A stretch of DNA of 64,000 nt from Clostridia bacterium (GCA_017442225.1 JAFSAR010000020.1:34353-98352); one strand, 5' to 3'; positions 7,546 to 15,054 are shown, counted from the stretch's first letter. The notes: generated by a model from the letters alone, not told the origin. Numbers and translations are program-made.

Positions 7546-8479
7546 AGAAATAACCGCAGACCTCTTTAAACGCCGTGATGAATATATGAAAATCAAAAAA
7601 AAGAAAGCAAAAATTTTGATTACATCGATTTCATTGTGTTTGACCATTTTGATTTGTGTAGGAGTGTGGCAGTTTGAATTTTTAAAAACTTATTTCATCG
7701 AAAAAAATGATGAAACTGTAGTATCAAGTGAAGGAAATAACAGTACAAATGATTCTACTCAAAGCGAAGTGGTATCAGAACCGGATGACCCAAAAAGTCC
7801 TATTGAGCAATCGGTACCCTCTGCAAATGATATACCAACCGAAATCGGAGGCGGTGAGAGTTGGTGGTATGATGCTGTATATGAGTTTAAGTACATTGAG
7901 GAAGGCAAGGGATATATAGATTTAATTGTTGATAAGGAAACTTCAGACAGTTGGTATAATCAATTTTGGATTATAAATAAAGAAACCTATACGCGTATAG
8001 AAAATGTAGGTATTATAGGTGCGATTGATGAACTTGGTATTACAAAAGAACAGTTTACAATCGCTATTAAAGAGCAGGGTGTAATTGTTGACGGTAGATA
8101 TTATCACGAATCTTCTTATGTAGGAAATACTCCCGTTGACGATAGTTTTGGTGCATTTGAAAGATATTGGTATCTGACACAGGAAGAAGTTGATTTGATT
8201 TTTTCCTCTGATAAAGAATTGCGCGACGAGAAATGTCGCAGCCGTTATACCGCATTTGCAAATGGTAAAATCTATACACCACATTGGATATGCTCTCACA
8301 CAGCGGAGGACTATATCGCAGCAGGCCTTACAAAACAGCAGTTAATAGAAACCATTTCTACTTGGAATCGTGTAGGTACGCCAATAGTTGTGGAAGATGA
8401 TGGTGAGGTCTGGTCAGATCATAAACGATTTATGACCGTAATAGATTTTGTTAAAGCCGAGATAGATAAAATGCCATAA
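7532..8479 (+). CDS. Membrane protein, probable anti-sigma factor
   Basis: ATG 7532 is preceded by GGAGGG; TTG 7526 is in frame but less likely. The product has 315 residues: a cytosolic N terminus of about 30 residues rich in K, E and R (YEEITADLFKRRDEY), one membrane helix (about 33-55), a low-complexity S/E/N linker (about 65-100) and an external domain of about 200 residues rich in Y, W and I. No zinc-binding anti-sigma motif (HxxxCxxC) is present. The role as anti-sigma factor is inferred from topology and from the 14-base overlap with the sigma gene. The external domain would sense the signal. A strong terminator follows. Confidence 0.6.
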   Translation: MKNYEEITADLFKRRDEYMKIKKKKAKILITSISLCLTILICVGVWQFEFLKTYFIEKNDETVVSSEGNNSTNDSTQSEVVSEPDDPKSPIEQSVPSANDIPTEIGGGESWWYDAVYEFKYIEEGKGYIDLIVDKETSDSWYNQFWIINKETYTRIENVGIIGAIDELGITKEQFTIAIKEQGVIVDGRYYHESSYVGNTPVDDSFGAFERYWYLTQEEVDLIFSSDKELRDEKCRSRYTAFANGKIYTPHWICSHTAEDYIAAGLTKQQLIETISTWNRVGTPIVVEDDGEVWSDHKRFMTVIDFVKAEIDKMP

Positions 8480-8486
8480 GAGTAAA

Positions 8487-8520
8487 AAAGCCGTTCAAGT
8501 AAATCTTGAACGGCTTTCTT
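8487..8520. terminator. Bidirectional terminator
   Basis: A stem of AAGCCGTTCAAG with its full complement around a 5-base loop, flanked by A and T runs. It ends the sigma/membrane operon on plus and overlaps the last codons of gpr on minus. Confidence 0.85.
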
Positions 8521-9343
8521 ATGTCAAACTTTCTATGGTGTCTATATCTATTTCGGGTTGTAAAAATATGTTTATTGCACGAGAGATAATGTCTGCCGCC
8601 TTTTCTACAAGCAGGTCAATTTCTTTTGGTGTTACCATCATATTTTCGTCCGAATTAAAAAAGCTGTTTGCATCTATTACGGTAGGCACACCCACCGCAA
8701 TAACAGGTATGCCCAGCGTGGCGAGGTTTAACGGCTTTCGTGCATTATTTACACCCGACCCTGCGCAAATTCCGCTATCGGCAATTTGTATTGTGCGGCA
8801 AAGTCGCTCGGGGTCGCGGCAGGCAAGGGCATCTACGGCGATTATAATATCGGGCTTGATTTTTTTAGCGGTGGCACTTACAAGGTCATAGCTTTCAATA
8901 CCCGTTTTACCGAGCACATTCGGTGTTATTGTGCTAACGCTTTTTAAACCGTCAAGTCCCAAATCACGCTTTAATTCGTCGGTCAAATGTCTTGTAGCAA
9001 GCACCCTGTCTGCAACAATTGGACCTAATGCGTCGGGGGTTATATCGGTATTGCCAAGACCTACCACAAGCGCGTATTTCGGTGCGGTCTTACATACCGC
9101 TTTAAGCGATTTTACAGTAGCGTTTATTATATCTGCGGTATCGCATACAAAATCAAGGCGAGGGAAAGATACCGTGCAATATGTGCCAAGGGGTTTTCCT
9201 AATTCCTTTGCCGCCGCGTCTGTACCAATTTTTACTGTGCAAAGAGTCGCGTTACCAATGCTTTCCTGATGAGACTCAACACCGCTTAAATCTTTTCCGC
9301 AGCTTTGCTGTTGTTCTAAAACAAGGTCTGTTCTGATACTCAT
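8519..9343 (-). CDS. gpr: GPR endopeptidase (germination protease)
   Basis: The start is placed at ATG 9343 (274 residues) rather than the upstream ATG at 9403, because GGTGAT precedes it and the N terminus MSIRTDLVLE then matches the family. GPR is made as a zymogen in the forespore and removes a short propeptide at a site resembling its SASP substrates, around the RTDL motif. It degrades small acid-soluble spore proteins at germination. Core motifs include VGLGNTDITPDALGP, VLGKTGIES, IIAVDALA and GSGVNNARKPL, which contain the acidic residues of this unusual aspartic-type protease. It is transcribed away from the XRE gene region and read toward the sigma insert and spoIIP. Confidence 0.93.
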   Translation of the reverse strand: MSIRTDLVLEQQQSCGKDLSGVESHQESIGNATLCTVKIGTDAAAKELGKPLGTYCTVSFPRLDFVCDTADIINATVKSLKAVCKTAPKYALVVGLGNTDITPDALGPIVADRVLATRHLTDELKRDLGLDGLKSVSTITPNVLGKTGIESYDLVSATAKKIKPDIIIAVDALACRDPERLCRTIQIADSGICAGSGVNNARKPLNLATLGIPVIAVGVPTVIDANSFFNSDENMMVTPKEIDLLVEKAADIISRAINIFLQPEIDIDTIESLT

Positions 9344-9388
9344 ATAATCACCACAAAATAGTTTTGGCAAAAAATGTTGTGTATATGC

Positions 9389-9453
9389 GTAGGGTCGATT
9401 CACGAATCGACCGTTTATAAATTAATCGGGTCATTCGTAAATGACCCCTACAA
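9389..9453. repeat. Miniature inverted-repeat element (paired GGGTC palindromes)
   Basis: Two adjacent palindromes, GTAGGGTCGATTCACGAATC... and ...GGGTCATTCGTAAATGACCC, are bounded by GTAGGGTC and GACCCCTAC so that the whole 65 bp is itself an inverted repeat. It resembles the 5743-5775 repeat. No coding capacity. Confidence 0.55.
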
Positions 9454-9457
9454 TTTA

Positions 9458-9492
9458 AAATGAGCCTTTCATTACGAAAGACTCATTTTTTT
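9458..9492 (-). terminator. Terminator of the XRE gene
   Basis: A stem of AATGAG-CTTTC against GAAAG-CTCATT with one mismatch and a T tract. It overlaps the stop codon of the repressor gene. Confidence 0.7.
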
Positions 9493-9794
9493 AGGTTTAT
9501 ATAAGTGTCAATTAAGGTGTCAATGCAAATTTTCTCACTTTTATTCAGTCGGCTGTATTTGTTTAAAAGACTGTTACTATCCGACAACGGCTGATTGTTT
9601 TCATCAGTCCTACCGATAAGATAGTCGACCGTCACGTCAAAATAATCAGCCAATGAAATTAACGTGTTGATATCGGGCTCGATTTTATGATTTTCGTATT
9701 TATTTATGGACTGTTGTGTCGTTCCAAGAGCAGTTGCTAATGTTTGCTGGCTAATACCACGCGTGTGCCTTATTGCTTTAAGATTTTTTACCAT
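9483..9794 (-). CDS. XRE-family helix-turn-helix repressor
   Basis: The start is at ATG 9794 (103 residues), with GGTGAT upstream. Residues 4-62 form an HTH_3 domain: a first helix, then QQTLATALGTTQQSINKYE as the helix-turn-helix and SLADYFDVTVDYLIGRTDE as the usual Cro/CI tail. The rest is a short helical segment that may mediate dimerisation. It is divergent from the five-gene island at 9929-11343, and operators are visible between them, so it most likely controls that island and itself. Regulators of this type are common in prophage remnants and integrative elements. Confidence 0.88.
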   Translation of the reverse strand: MVKNLKAIRHTRGISQQTLATALGTTQQSINKYENHKIEPDINTLISLADYFDVTVDYLIGRTDENNQPLSDSNSLLNKYSRLNKSEKICIDTLIDTYINLKK

Positions 9795-9810
9795 TATTAT
9801 CACCATATCA

Positions 9811-9885
9811 ATTTTAACAACATTATGTTGTTATTTAAAACCCCTTAAAGTTGTTATTGACAAACAACCTAAAGGTGTTTATAAT
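9811..9885. promoter_or_regulatory. Divergent operator/promoter region of the XRE-JAMM island
   Basis: An ideal plus-strand promoter is visible: TTGACA at 9857-9862, 17-bp spacer, TATAAT at 9880-9885. An inverted repeat, TAACAACATTATGTTGTTA, lies at 9815-9833. The half-site GTTGTTA recurs at 9850-9856 against the -35 box, and AACAACCTAAAGGTGTT fills the spacer as a near-palindrome. These are good candidate XRE operators able to block both promoters. Confidence 0.7.
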
Positions 9886-9928
9886 AACAGTGTTAACAAA
9901 ATTTAAATAACATAAAGAGGGTGAAATA

Positions 9929-10102
9929 TTGGAAAAAATGAGCTTGTATGAATATGAAAAGTATAAATCAGCAATAATTGCCGCAAATGACAGTGAAGAT
10001 AAGGAGGCGTTAAGACAAATACAAAAGCAGCTTATTGCAAAATATGGTTTAGATAATTCGGATGTTCAATATTTATTAAAACTATTCAAATATTCAGTGT
10101 AG
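9929..10102 (+). CDS. Small hypothetical protein (57 aa), island gene 1
   Basis: The frame starts at TTG 9929 with GAGGGTGAAA upstream. ATG 9938 is an in-frame alternative with worse spacing. The predicted product is a short, highly charged helical protein (SLYEYEKYKSAIIAAND near the start, EALRQIQKQLIAKYG in the middle). It has no signal peptide and no cysteines. It is the first gene after the strong TTGACA/TATAAT promoter, and the next gene starts 12 bases after its stop. I do not recognise the family. Confidence 0.55.
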   Translation: MEKMSLYEYEKYKSAIIAANDSEDKEALRQIQKQLIAKYGLDNSDVQYLLKLFKYSV

Positions 10103-10114
10103 GAGGAATAAAAA

Positions 10115-10579
10115 ATGATTTCAGCAAGCATTTTAAAACCGATTGAAAAACCTGCGTTTTATATACGCGAAGAAAATGGTCCTATAACTTTAGAGGTTAT
10201 TAAAAGAGTTTTTGAAGACACTAATAACGATAATTACGGTCTTCCGATCAACATAACATATGACCAAGTAAAATCAGGTGGCTTTTTCAACTCAAGTGTT
10301 GAGGATTGTCTTATAATAACGAACACTTTACATCCAAACGATTATTTTAAGTATTGTATTACAATCAGAAAACAAGGAAAAATCGCAACAGTTACAATGA
10401 CGTATTGGGGAACGAGCAGCCTGACGGCTCAAAAAAACAAGCAGGAAGAACGTAATCAAAGTGGCTCGTTGGGCGGAATGCTTTTAAATCTGGTAAGCGG
10501 TGTTAACGAGAATGATTATAATGCCGAATATCAGTATTATGATATGTTAGAGCAAATGTTTGTAGAAGTTTGTCAATAG
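10115..10579 (+). CDS. Hypothetical protein (154 aa), island gene 2
   Basis: An excellent TAGGAGGA ribosome binding site precedes ATG 10115. The soluble protein has no signal peptide or membrane helix. It looks alpha/beta up to about residue 100 (TLEVIKRVFEDTNND, then strands CLIITNT and YCITIRKQGKIATVTMTYW), followed by a polar K/Q/E/N stretch and a Gly-rich segment (SGSLGGMLLNLVSG). I do not recognise it. It is cotranscribed with a zinc-ribbon protein and a JAMM protease, so it could be a substrate or partner of that protease, but nothing in its sequence proves this. Confidence 0.65.
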   Translation: MISASILKPIEKPAFYIREENGPITLEVIKRVFEDTNNDNYGLPINITYDQVKSGGFFNSSVEDCLIITNTLHPNDYFKYCITIRKQGKIATVTMTYWGTSSLTAQKNKQEERNQSGSLGGMLLNLVSGVNENDYNAEYQYYDMLEQMFVEVCQ

Positions 10580-10589
10580 GAGAAGTATT

Positions 10590-10751
10590 ATGAAAAATAT
10601 TAAAAAATTTAAAATTAAAAAATTAACTTTTAACAGTGATGTTTTCAAATGCCCAAAATGCGGTTACGAAGAATACCGCAGAGTATTAGGCGATGTTTCT
10701 ACAACACCGTGCACTAATTGTGGGCATACACCGATGTATCGTGTAAAATAA
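10590..10751 (+). CDS. Small zinc-ribbon protein (53 aa), island gene 3
   Basis: ATG 10590 has AGGAGAAG upstream. A lysine-rich N terminus (MKNIKKFKIKKL) leads into CPKCGYEEYRR, then CTNCGHTPMYRVK at the C terminus. Two CxxCG knuckles about 24 residues apart are the classic zinc-ribbon layout. Such small proteins often bind nucleic acids or act as adaptors. The gene lies between hypothetical gene 2 and the JAMM gene with 10- and 2-base gaps, so all are expressed together. Confidence 0.65.
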   Translation: MKNIKKFKIKKLTFNSDVFKCPKCGYEEYRRVLGDVSTTPCTNCGHTPMYRVK

Positions 10752-10753
10752 AA

Positions 10754-11221
10754 TTGAAAATACATATATTGGTTAATCAAAAAGCGCATTTAAAGATAAA
10801 AAGATATATACAGGCAGTGAACAATAAATGCGAAACAGGTGGTTTATTACTTGGATATAGGTTTTTAAATTATTTTTTGATTACAGAAATTACAGCTACA
10901 AACGATGCAGAAAGTTCTTCTGTATCGTTTGTTTTAAATGGTGAAAAGCATATTGAACAAGCAGAAAAAATTATTAAAAAATATTTGCTTAAACCTATTT
11001 TATTAGGAATATGGCACAGTCACACACATAATGTTATTGCTTTTTCAATACAAGATCAAAAATCAAATTCTATACTTATTTCACAAATCGGAAGTATAAT
11101 TTCTACGATCGTGACATTTAGTGATATCACTAAAGATTGCAATTATACTTCATGTTATATTAAGCCAAAAGGTAAAGAACACTTTTGTTTAACTAAAGTA
11201 ATAAAGGGGATTTTAAAATGA
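10754..11221 (+). CDS. JAB/MPN (JAMM) metalloprotease-like protein, island gene 4
   Basis: The full JAMM signature is visible: a Glu in the ETGGLLLGY strand, then HSH, seven residues, Ser, two residues and Asp (WHSHTHNVIAFSIQD). This is E-xn-H-S-H-x7-S-x2-D, the zinc-binding and catalytic set of active MPN+ isopeptidases and related proteases. The start is uncertain: no ATG precedes the domain. TTG 10754, right after the upstream stop, gives 155 residues; TTG 10718 or TTG 10769 are alternatives. Bacterial JAMM proteins can cleave ubiquitin-like tags or C-terminal peptides. No ThiF/E1-like or ubiquitin-like gene is visible nearby, so the substrate is unknown. It overlaps the next gene by ATGA. 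Confidence 0.78.
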   Translation: MKIHILVNQKAHLKIKRYIQAVNNKCETGGLLLGYRFLNYFLITEITATNDAESSSVSFVLNGEKHIEQAEKIIKKYLLKPILLGIWHSHTHNVIAFSIQDQKSNSILISQIGSIISTIVTFSDITKDCNYTSCYIKPKGKEHFCLTKVIKGILK

Positions 11222-11343
11222 ATCAAAACGAAAGATGCAGTAATTGTGTTTATTGGCAGAATAGAACTTGCAAAATTACAGGAGAGGTAAAAAACGACAC
11301 TATTTGCACTTGTGGATATTTTAAACCAAGGAAAGAAAATTAG
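11218..11343 (+). CDS. Small cysteine-rich protein (41 aa), island gene 5
   Basis: It starts at ATG 11218 overlapping the JAMM stop (ATGA), with AAGGGGA upstream, and reads MNQNERCSNCVYWQNRTCKI, then a short spacer and CTCGYFKPRK. Five cysteines in CxxC, C and CxC arrangement suggest one metal site or a compact redox motif. Similar short Cys-rich reading frames occur in phage and integrative-element DNA. It is the last gene of the island, and repeats and a terminator follow. Confidence 0.55.
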   Translation: MNQNERCSNCVYWQNRTCKITGEVKNDTICTCGYFKPRKEN

Positions 11344-11451
11344 GCAATAATTGCAATCAGGTGTCAGTATTCTGTCTTAATATTAGTTTTTTAAGATTCT
11401 TTACAGCTACCGCTGTTCAGAATGACACGCGGAAGATATGATTATAGAGGT

Positions 11452-11545
11452 GTCATTACGAGTCGACGCGAGTTGGCGTGGTAATCCGTAATCTCCTGTT
11501 ATAAAAAATACGGATTGCCGCGCATCTCACGATGCTCGCAATGAC
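11452..11545. repeat. 94-bp dispersed inverted-repeat element
   Basis: The arms GTCATTaCGAG... and ...CTCGcAATGAC at the outside, and GGTAATCCGTA / TACGGATTGCC further in, pair over most of the length. Related GCAATCCGT/CGCAATGAC words occur at 35342-35443. No coding capacity. It looks like a palindromic intergenic repeat of the MITE/REP kind. Confidence 0.65.
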
Positions 11546-11555
11546 GAAAAAAACA

Positions 11556-11596
11556 AAGACACTGCTTCGAATTTTTAAAGCAGTGTCTTAATCTTT
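11556..11596. terminator. Bidirectional terminator
   Basis: A 12-bp perfect stem, AAGACACTGCTT / AAGCAGTGTCTT, with flanking A and T tracts. It closes the JAMM island on plus and prs on minus. Confidence 0.8.
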
Positions 11597-11605
11597 TTAG
11601 TTTAA

Positions 11606-11644
11606 TTGTGAATTATGCATTGTGAATTATGCATTATGCATTAT
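11606..11644. repeat. Short direct repeat (TGTGAATTATGCAT)
   Basis: Two copies of TTGTGAATTATGCAT-like sequence are followed by two TATGCAT units, abutting the prs stop codon. A simple low-complexity intergenic repeat. Confidence 0.55.
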
Positions 11645-12777
11645 TTCTTTTCCGCCTCATATCTTGCAACTGCGGCTTTAATTTTATCTACAGGGTCAAG
11701 TAGCTTGCTAATTGAGTTATCGTTGTTAAGGGTTTCAACCAAGAGCGCGATATATTTTGACATATTTACGCTGCAATACCACTCACGCGAGAGAAGCTCG
11801 GGTGTTTGGTAAATAAGGTTGGTTGTAAAAATTTTATCAATAAGACCGTCAGCGTAATACTGGTCAAATTTTTCGAGTCCGTCAACGAAAAGACCAAAGG
11901 TAGAGAAAATAAATATTCTGCCTGCGCCCTTTTCTTTAAGCTTTGCGGCAATGTCAAGCATTGATTCGCCCGAAGATATCATATCGTCAACCAAAATTAA
12001 GTCTTTGCCTGTAATATCGTTGCCGAGGAATTCGTGCGCTTCGATTGGGTTTTTACCATTTACAATGATTGAATAATTACGGCGCTTGTAAAACATACCA
12101 AGGTCCAGACCTAAAACAGATGAGTAGTAGATGCATCTGCCCATACCGCCTTCGTCGGGAGATACGATCATTGTGTGCTCGCGGTCAAGCTTAACATCGG
12201 GCACGCTGCGGAGGAGTGCCTTAATCATTTGATAAGCGGCTTGAACATTGTCGAAGCCATCAAGCGGAATAGCATTGTTTACACGCGGGTCGTGCGCGTC
12301 AAATGTGATAATATTTTTAACGCCCATAGAAACAAGCTCTTGAAGAGCGAGTGCGCAGTCCATAGACTCACGCGCGGTGCGGCGGTGCTGTCTGCCTTCG
12401 TAAAGCATAGGCATAATAACGGTGATACGACGCGCCTTACCGCCAAAGGCTGCGATAACGCGTTTTAAATCCTGGAAGTGATCGTCGGGACTCATAGGAA
12501 CAGTTTGTCCATACATTTTGTACGTAACGTTGTAGTTAAAGCAATCACAGATGATAAACGCGTCAAGACCGCGCGCCGAGTGATGAAGCACTGCTTTTGC
12601 CTCGCCCGTGCCAAAACGGGGACAGTTGACGTCGATAACAAAGGATTGATCCTCGTCCTCAATGCCGCGCCACTGTTTTAGGTAAAAATCCACCTGAGAA
12701 GAAATGTCTTCGCAGCCGCGCATACTGATGATTGCAAGGTCACCGTAGGGTGTGTGTTTAAAGTTGATACTGGACAT
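11641..12777 (-). CDS. prs: Ribose-phosphate pyrophosphokinase (long Clostridial form)
   Basis: The start is at ATG 12777 with GGAGGG upstream, giving 378 residues; the frame runs on to 12843 without a better site. The enzyme makes PRPP from ribose 5-phosphate and ATP for nucleotide, His and Trp synthesis. The C-terminal half has the PRPP-binding loop LILVDDMISSGESM, and the flexible-loop region reads VMPMLYEGRQHRRT. VSPDEGGMGR is the usual metal/Asp region. At 378 residues it is longer than the common form of about 315, with extra sequence at the N terminus (ISSQVDFYLKQW) and a charged tail. This longer form occurs in Clostridia. It is a single-gene transcript. Confidence 0.88.
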   Translation of the reverse strand: MSSINFKHTPYGDLAIISMRGCEDISSQVDFYLKQWRGIEDEDQSFVIDVNCPRFGTGEAKAVLHHSARGLDAFIICDCFNYNVTYKMYGQTVPMSPDDHFQDLKRVIAAFGGKARRITVIMPMLYEGRQHRRTARESMDCALALQELVSMGVKNIITFDAHDPRVNNAIPLDGFDNVQAAYQMIKALLRSVPDVKLDREHTMIVSPDEGGMGRCIYYSSVLGLDLGMFYKRRNYSIIVNGKNPIEAHEFLGNDITGKDLILVDDMISSGESMLDIAAKLKEKGAGRIFIFSTFGLFVDGLEKFDQYYADGLIDKIFTTNLIYQTPELLSREWYCSVNMSKYIALLVETLNNDNSISKLLDPVDKIKAAVARYEAEKK

Positions 12778-12906
12778 ATGAAAATCCCTCCGCAAAGCAT
12801 ATAAAATTTTTACGAATACATTGTAGCATATTTTTGCGGACATAAAAAGACTTTTTTACAAATTTTTTTACATTTTTTTAAATTGTACTAATATTATAAA
12901 ATTTAA

Positions 12907-12935
12907 TTGATATTATTTGTGGGTTATGATATAAT
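12907..12935 (+). promoter_or_regulatory. Promoter of the thyX operon
   Basis: TTGATA at 12907-12912, a 17-bp spacer, and TATAAT at 12930-12935. Transcription would start about 120 bases before thyX, leaving a structured leader. Confidence 0.65.
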
Positions 12936-12948
12936 ATCTACGATTATA

Positions 12949-13026
12949 AGCTAAATTCGCTAACGCGAGCTAAATTGACCTTCGGTCAGCTAAATTATTA
13001 GTATAGCTAAATGTGTCTGCGACACG
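12949..13026 (+). repeat. Leader array of AGCTAAAT words separated by hairpins
   Basis: AGCTAAAT occurs four times, alternating with small hairpins: TCGC-taa-(CG)CGA, TGACC-tt-cGGTCA and GTGTC-tgc-GACAC. It lies in the predicted 5' leader of thyX. The design (constant spacer plus variable hairpin) resembles the array at 56932-57128. Confidence 0.6.
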
Positions 13027-13064
13027 CTTGACAGGAAAATATTTTATCAGGAGATGTGAAAAAT

Positions 13065-13838
13065 ATGCCAACCGTGACACTACTTGCGCATACGCCCAAT
13101 CCCGAAAAGACCGTGGCTTCGGCTGCAAAGCTTTGCTACAGCTCGTCTACCATAGGTGATTTATACGACGGACTCACCGACGAAAAGGCGGCAAGCTTTG
13201 TAGAAATGCTTTCCGAAATCGGTCACGAAAGTCCTATTGAGCACGCGTCCTTTACCTTTGGTATTGAAGGCGTGTCCCGCGCGTTTTTGGCGCAGATAAC
13301 CCGTCACAGAATGGCGTCATACTCGGTAAAAAGTCAACGCTACGTTAAAGAAGGCGAGTTTGAGTTTGTAACACCGCCCGAGGTAGCCGCTGATCCTGAG
13401 GCGCTTGAAGCGTACAAAGAGTCGATGCGCATGGCGCAAGAGTCTTATGACAAGATTGCTGAGATACTTACCGAAAAGCATACTCAGACCTTTATTGCCG
13501 AGGGTAAGGATGAAAAAACCGCTGCGCGTCTGGCGTCTAAAAAAGCAATAGAAGACGCGCGCTTTGTACTGCCTAACGCATGCGAAACCAAAATGGTGGT
13601 TACAATGAACGCGCGATCGTTACATAACTTTTTCCGTCACCGTTGCTGTAACCGCGCCCAGTGGGAGATTCAGTCGGTTGCAAATCAGATGCTTGCTTTA
13701 GTGCGGGAAGTTGCGCCCGAGCTATTTAAAAAGGCGGGTCCGCCTTGCCTTACAGGACCTTGTCCTGAGGGCAAAATGAGCTGCGGCAAGGCTAAGGAAA
13801 TCAAGAAATTTTATGAGGATATGAATAACAATGGGTAA
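13065..13838 (+). CDS. thyX: FAD-dependent thymidylate synthase
   Basis: ATG 13065 is preceded by CAGGAGA at good spacing; GTG 13056 is too close to it. The 257-residue enzyme methylates dUMP to dTMP using methylene-tetrahydrofolate, with FAD and NAD(P)H as reductant. The ThyX signature RHRMASYSVKSQRY is present (RHRxxS at its core), and a second FAD/dUMP-binding stretch reads LHNFFRHRCCNRAQWE. An atypical Cys-rich tail follows (GPPCLTGPCPEGKMSCGK). It overlaps tmk by 8 bases, so dTMP and dTDP synthesis are coupled. Confidence 0.95.
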   Translation: MPTVTLLAHTPNPEKTVASAAKLCYSSSTIGDLYDGLTDEKAASFVEMLSEIGHESPIEHASFTFGIEGVSRAFLAQITRHRMASYSVKSQRYVKEGEFEFVTPPEVAADPEALEAYKESMRMAQESYDKIAEILTEKHTQTFIAEGKDEKTAARLASKKAIEDARFVLPNACETKMVVTMNARSLHNFFRHRCCNRAQWEIQSVANQMLALVREVAPELFKKAGPPCLTGPCPEGKMSCGKAKEIKKFYEDMNNNG

Positions 13839-14493
13839 GCTTATTGTAATTGAGGGTCTTGACGGCAGCGGAAAGTCGACACAGCTTGAACTCTTGCCGC
13901 AAAATTTGCTAAAACAAGGGATAGAGAGCAAAACGGTATCCTTTCCCGATTATGACAGCGATTCAAGCGCGCTTGTAAAAATGTATTTAGGCGGCAGGTT
14001 TGGAAACCGCCCCGATGACGTGAACGCATACGCCGCGTCACTCTTTTATGCGGTTGACCGCTTTGCATCATACAAGACAACATGGGGTGATTATTACAAC
14101 CAGAACGGCGTTATAGTATCGGGCAGATACACCACCTCAAATGCGGTGCATCAGACCTCTAAAATGCCCGAAAACGAGTGGAAAGATTTTCTTGATTGGC
14201 TTTATGACCTTGAATATAACAAGGTTGGTATTCCTAAGCCCGACAAGGTAATCTTTTTGGATATGCCGATTGAGGTGTCGCAAAAGCTGCTCTCGGGCAG
14301 ATACAAGGGCGACGAGGCAAAAAAGGACATCCACGAAAGCGACACCGCTTATCTTGATAAATGCCGCAAGGCCGCTATGTTTACGGCAAACTATTCGGGG
14401 TGGACGATTATTCCTTGTTCGGAAGACGGAGAGCCGAGAACAATAGAGGATATATCAAAGGATATTCTAAACGAAACGCTTAAGGTGATATAA
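13831..14493 (+). CDS. tmk: Thymidylate kinase (dTMP kinase)
   Basis: A 220-residue P-loop kinase that converts dTMP to dTDP. The P-loop is GLDGSGKST (residues 9-17), the dTMP-binding helix contains YAVDRFASY, and the LID region is SGRYKGDEAKKDIHES. The usual DRY motif after the second strand reads GRY here (VIVSGRYTTSNA), which also occurs in a Clostridial subgroup. It overlaps thyX by 8 bases, and the next gene starts directly after its stop. Confidence 0.92.
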   Translation: MGKLIVIEGLDGSGKSTQLELLPQNLLKQGIESKTVSFPDYDSDSSALVKMYLGGRFGNRPDDVNAYAASLFYAVDRFASYKTTWGDYYNQNGVIVSGRYTTSNAVHQTSKMPENEWKDFLDWLYDLEYNKVGIPKPDKVIFLDMPIEVSQKLLSGRYKGDEAKKDIHESDTAYLDKCRKAAMFTANYSGWTIIPCSEDGEPRTIEDISKDILNETLKVI

Positions 14494-15042
14494 ATGGTAT
14501 ACGTATTTTTAGCAAAAGGCTTTGAAGAGCTTGAAGCACTAGCCCCCGTTGACGTACTGCGCCGCGCGGGTGTTACGGTAAAAACGGTAGGTGTTACGGG
14601 CAAGCGTGTCAGCGGCTCGCACGGTATATCGGTAAATTGTGATATTACCGTAAATGAGGCTACATTTGACGAGCTTGACGGCATTATCTTACCTGGCGGA
14701 TTGCCTGGTACTACCAATCTCGAAGCAGACGAAAGGGTGCAAAGATTTATAGATTATGCCGCAGAGAATGGCAAGATTATCGGCGCTATTTGCGCGGCGC
14801 CTATGATATTGGGCCATAAAGGACTTTTGCAGGGCAAAAAATCTGTGTGCTATACAGGTTTTGAAAAAGAACTTACGGGCGCGCACGTGCTTGACCGACC
14901 CGCAGTTCGTGACGGAAATATTGTCACAGGCTGGGGCGCGGGCGGCGCTATGGATTTTGCGCTTTTATATTTAGAGGCACTTTATGACAATGCCGATATT
15001 GCTAAAAAAATAGCCCGCAATATGAGATATGCGGCATATTAA
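14494..15042 (+). CDS. DJ-1/PfpI family protein
   Basis: A 182-residue protein of the YajL/DJ-1 type (DJ-1_PfpI fold). The nucleophile-elbow cysteine is in GAICAAPMILG, and the early conserved Glu is in FLAKGFEELEALAP. Family members have been described as protein deglycases, chaperones or glyoxalases, and the precise activity is debated. It starts at the first base after the tmk stop, with AAGGTGATA as ribosome binding site inside tmk. It was probably carried along for oxidative or carbonyl stress rather than for nucleotide metabolism. Confidence 0.88.
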   Translation: MVYVFLAKGFEELEALAPVDVLRRAGVTVKTVGVTGKRVSGSHGISVNCDITVNEATFDELDGIILPGGLPGTTNLEADERVQRFIDYAAENGKIIGAICAAPMILGHKGLLQGKKSVCYTGFEKELTGAHVLDRPAVRDGNIVTGWGAGGAMDFALLYLEALYDNADIAKKIARNMRYAAY

Positions 15043-15054
15043 TGGAGATAGAAT

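Noticed and set aside
6991..8479. Mobile element carrying the sigma/membrane pair
   Set aside because: No transposase, integrase, terminal repeats or target duplication are visible; only composition and position suggest insertion.
10115..10579. LHPNDYFKYC as a possible ubiquitin-conjugating (E2) active site beside the JAMM gene
   Set aside because: The spacing from HPN to Cys is too short for the E2 pattern, the Gly is missing, and no E1-like or ubiquitin-like gene is nearby.
12940..13064. Riboswitch before thyX
   Set aside because: The hairpins are simple and repeat-like and do not match a known aptamer layout by eye.
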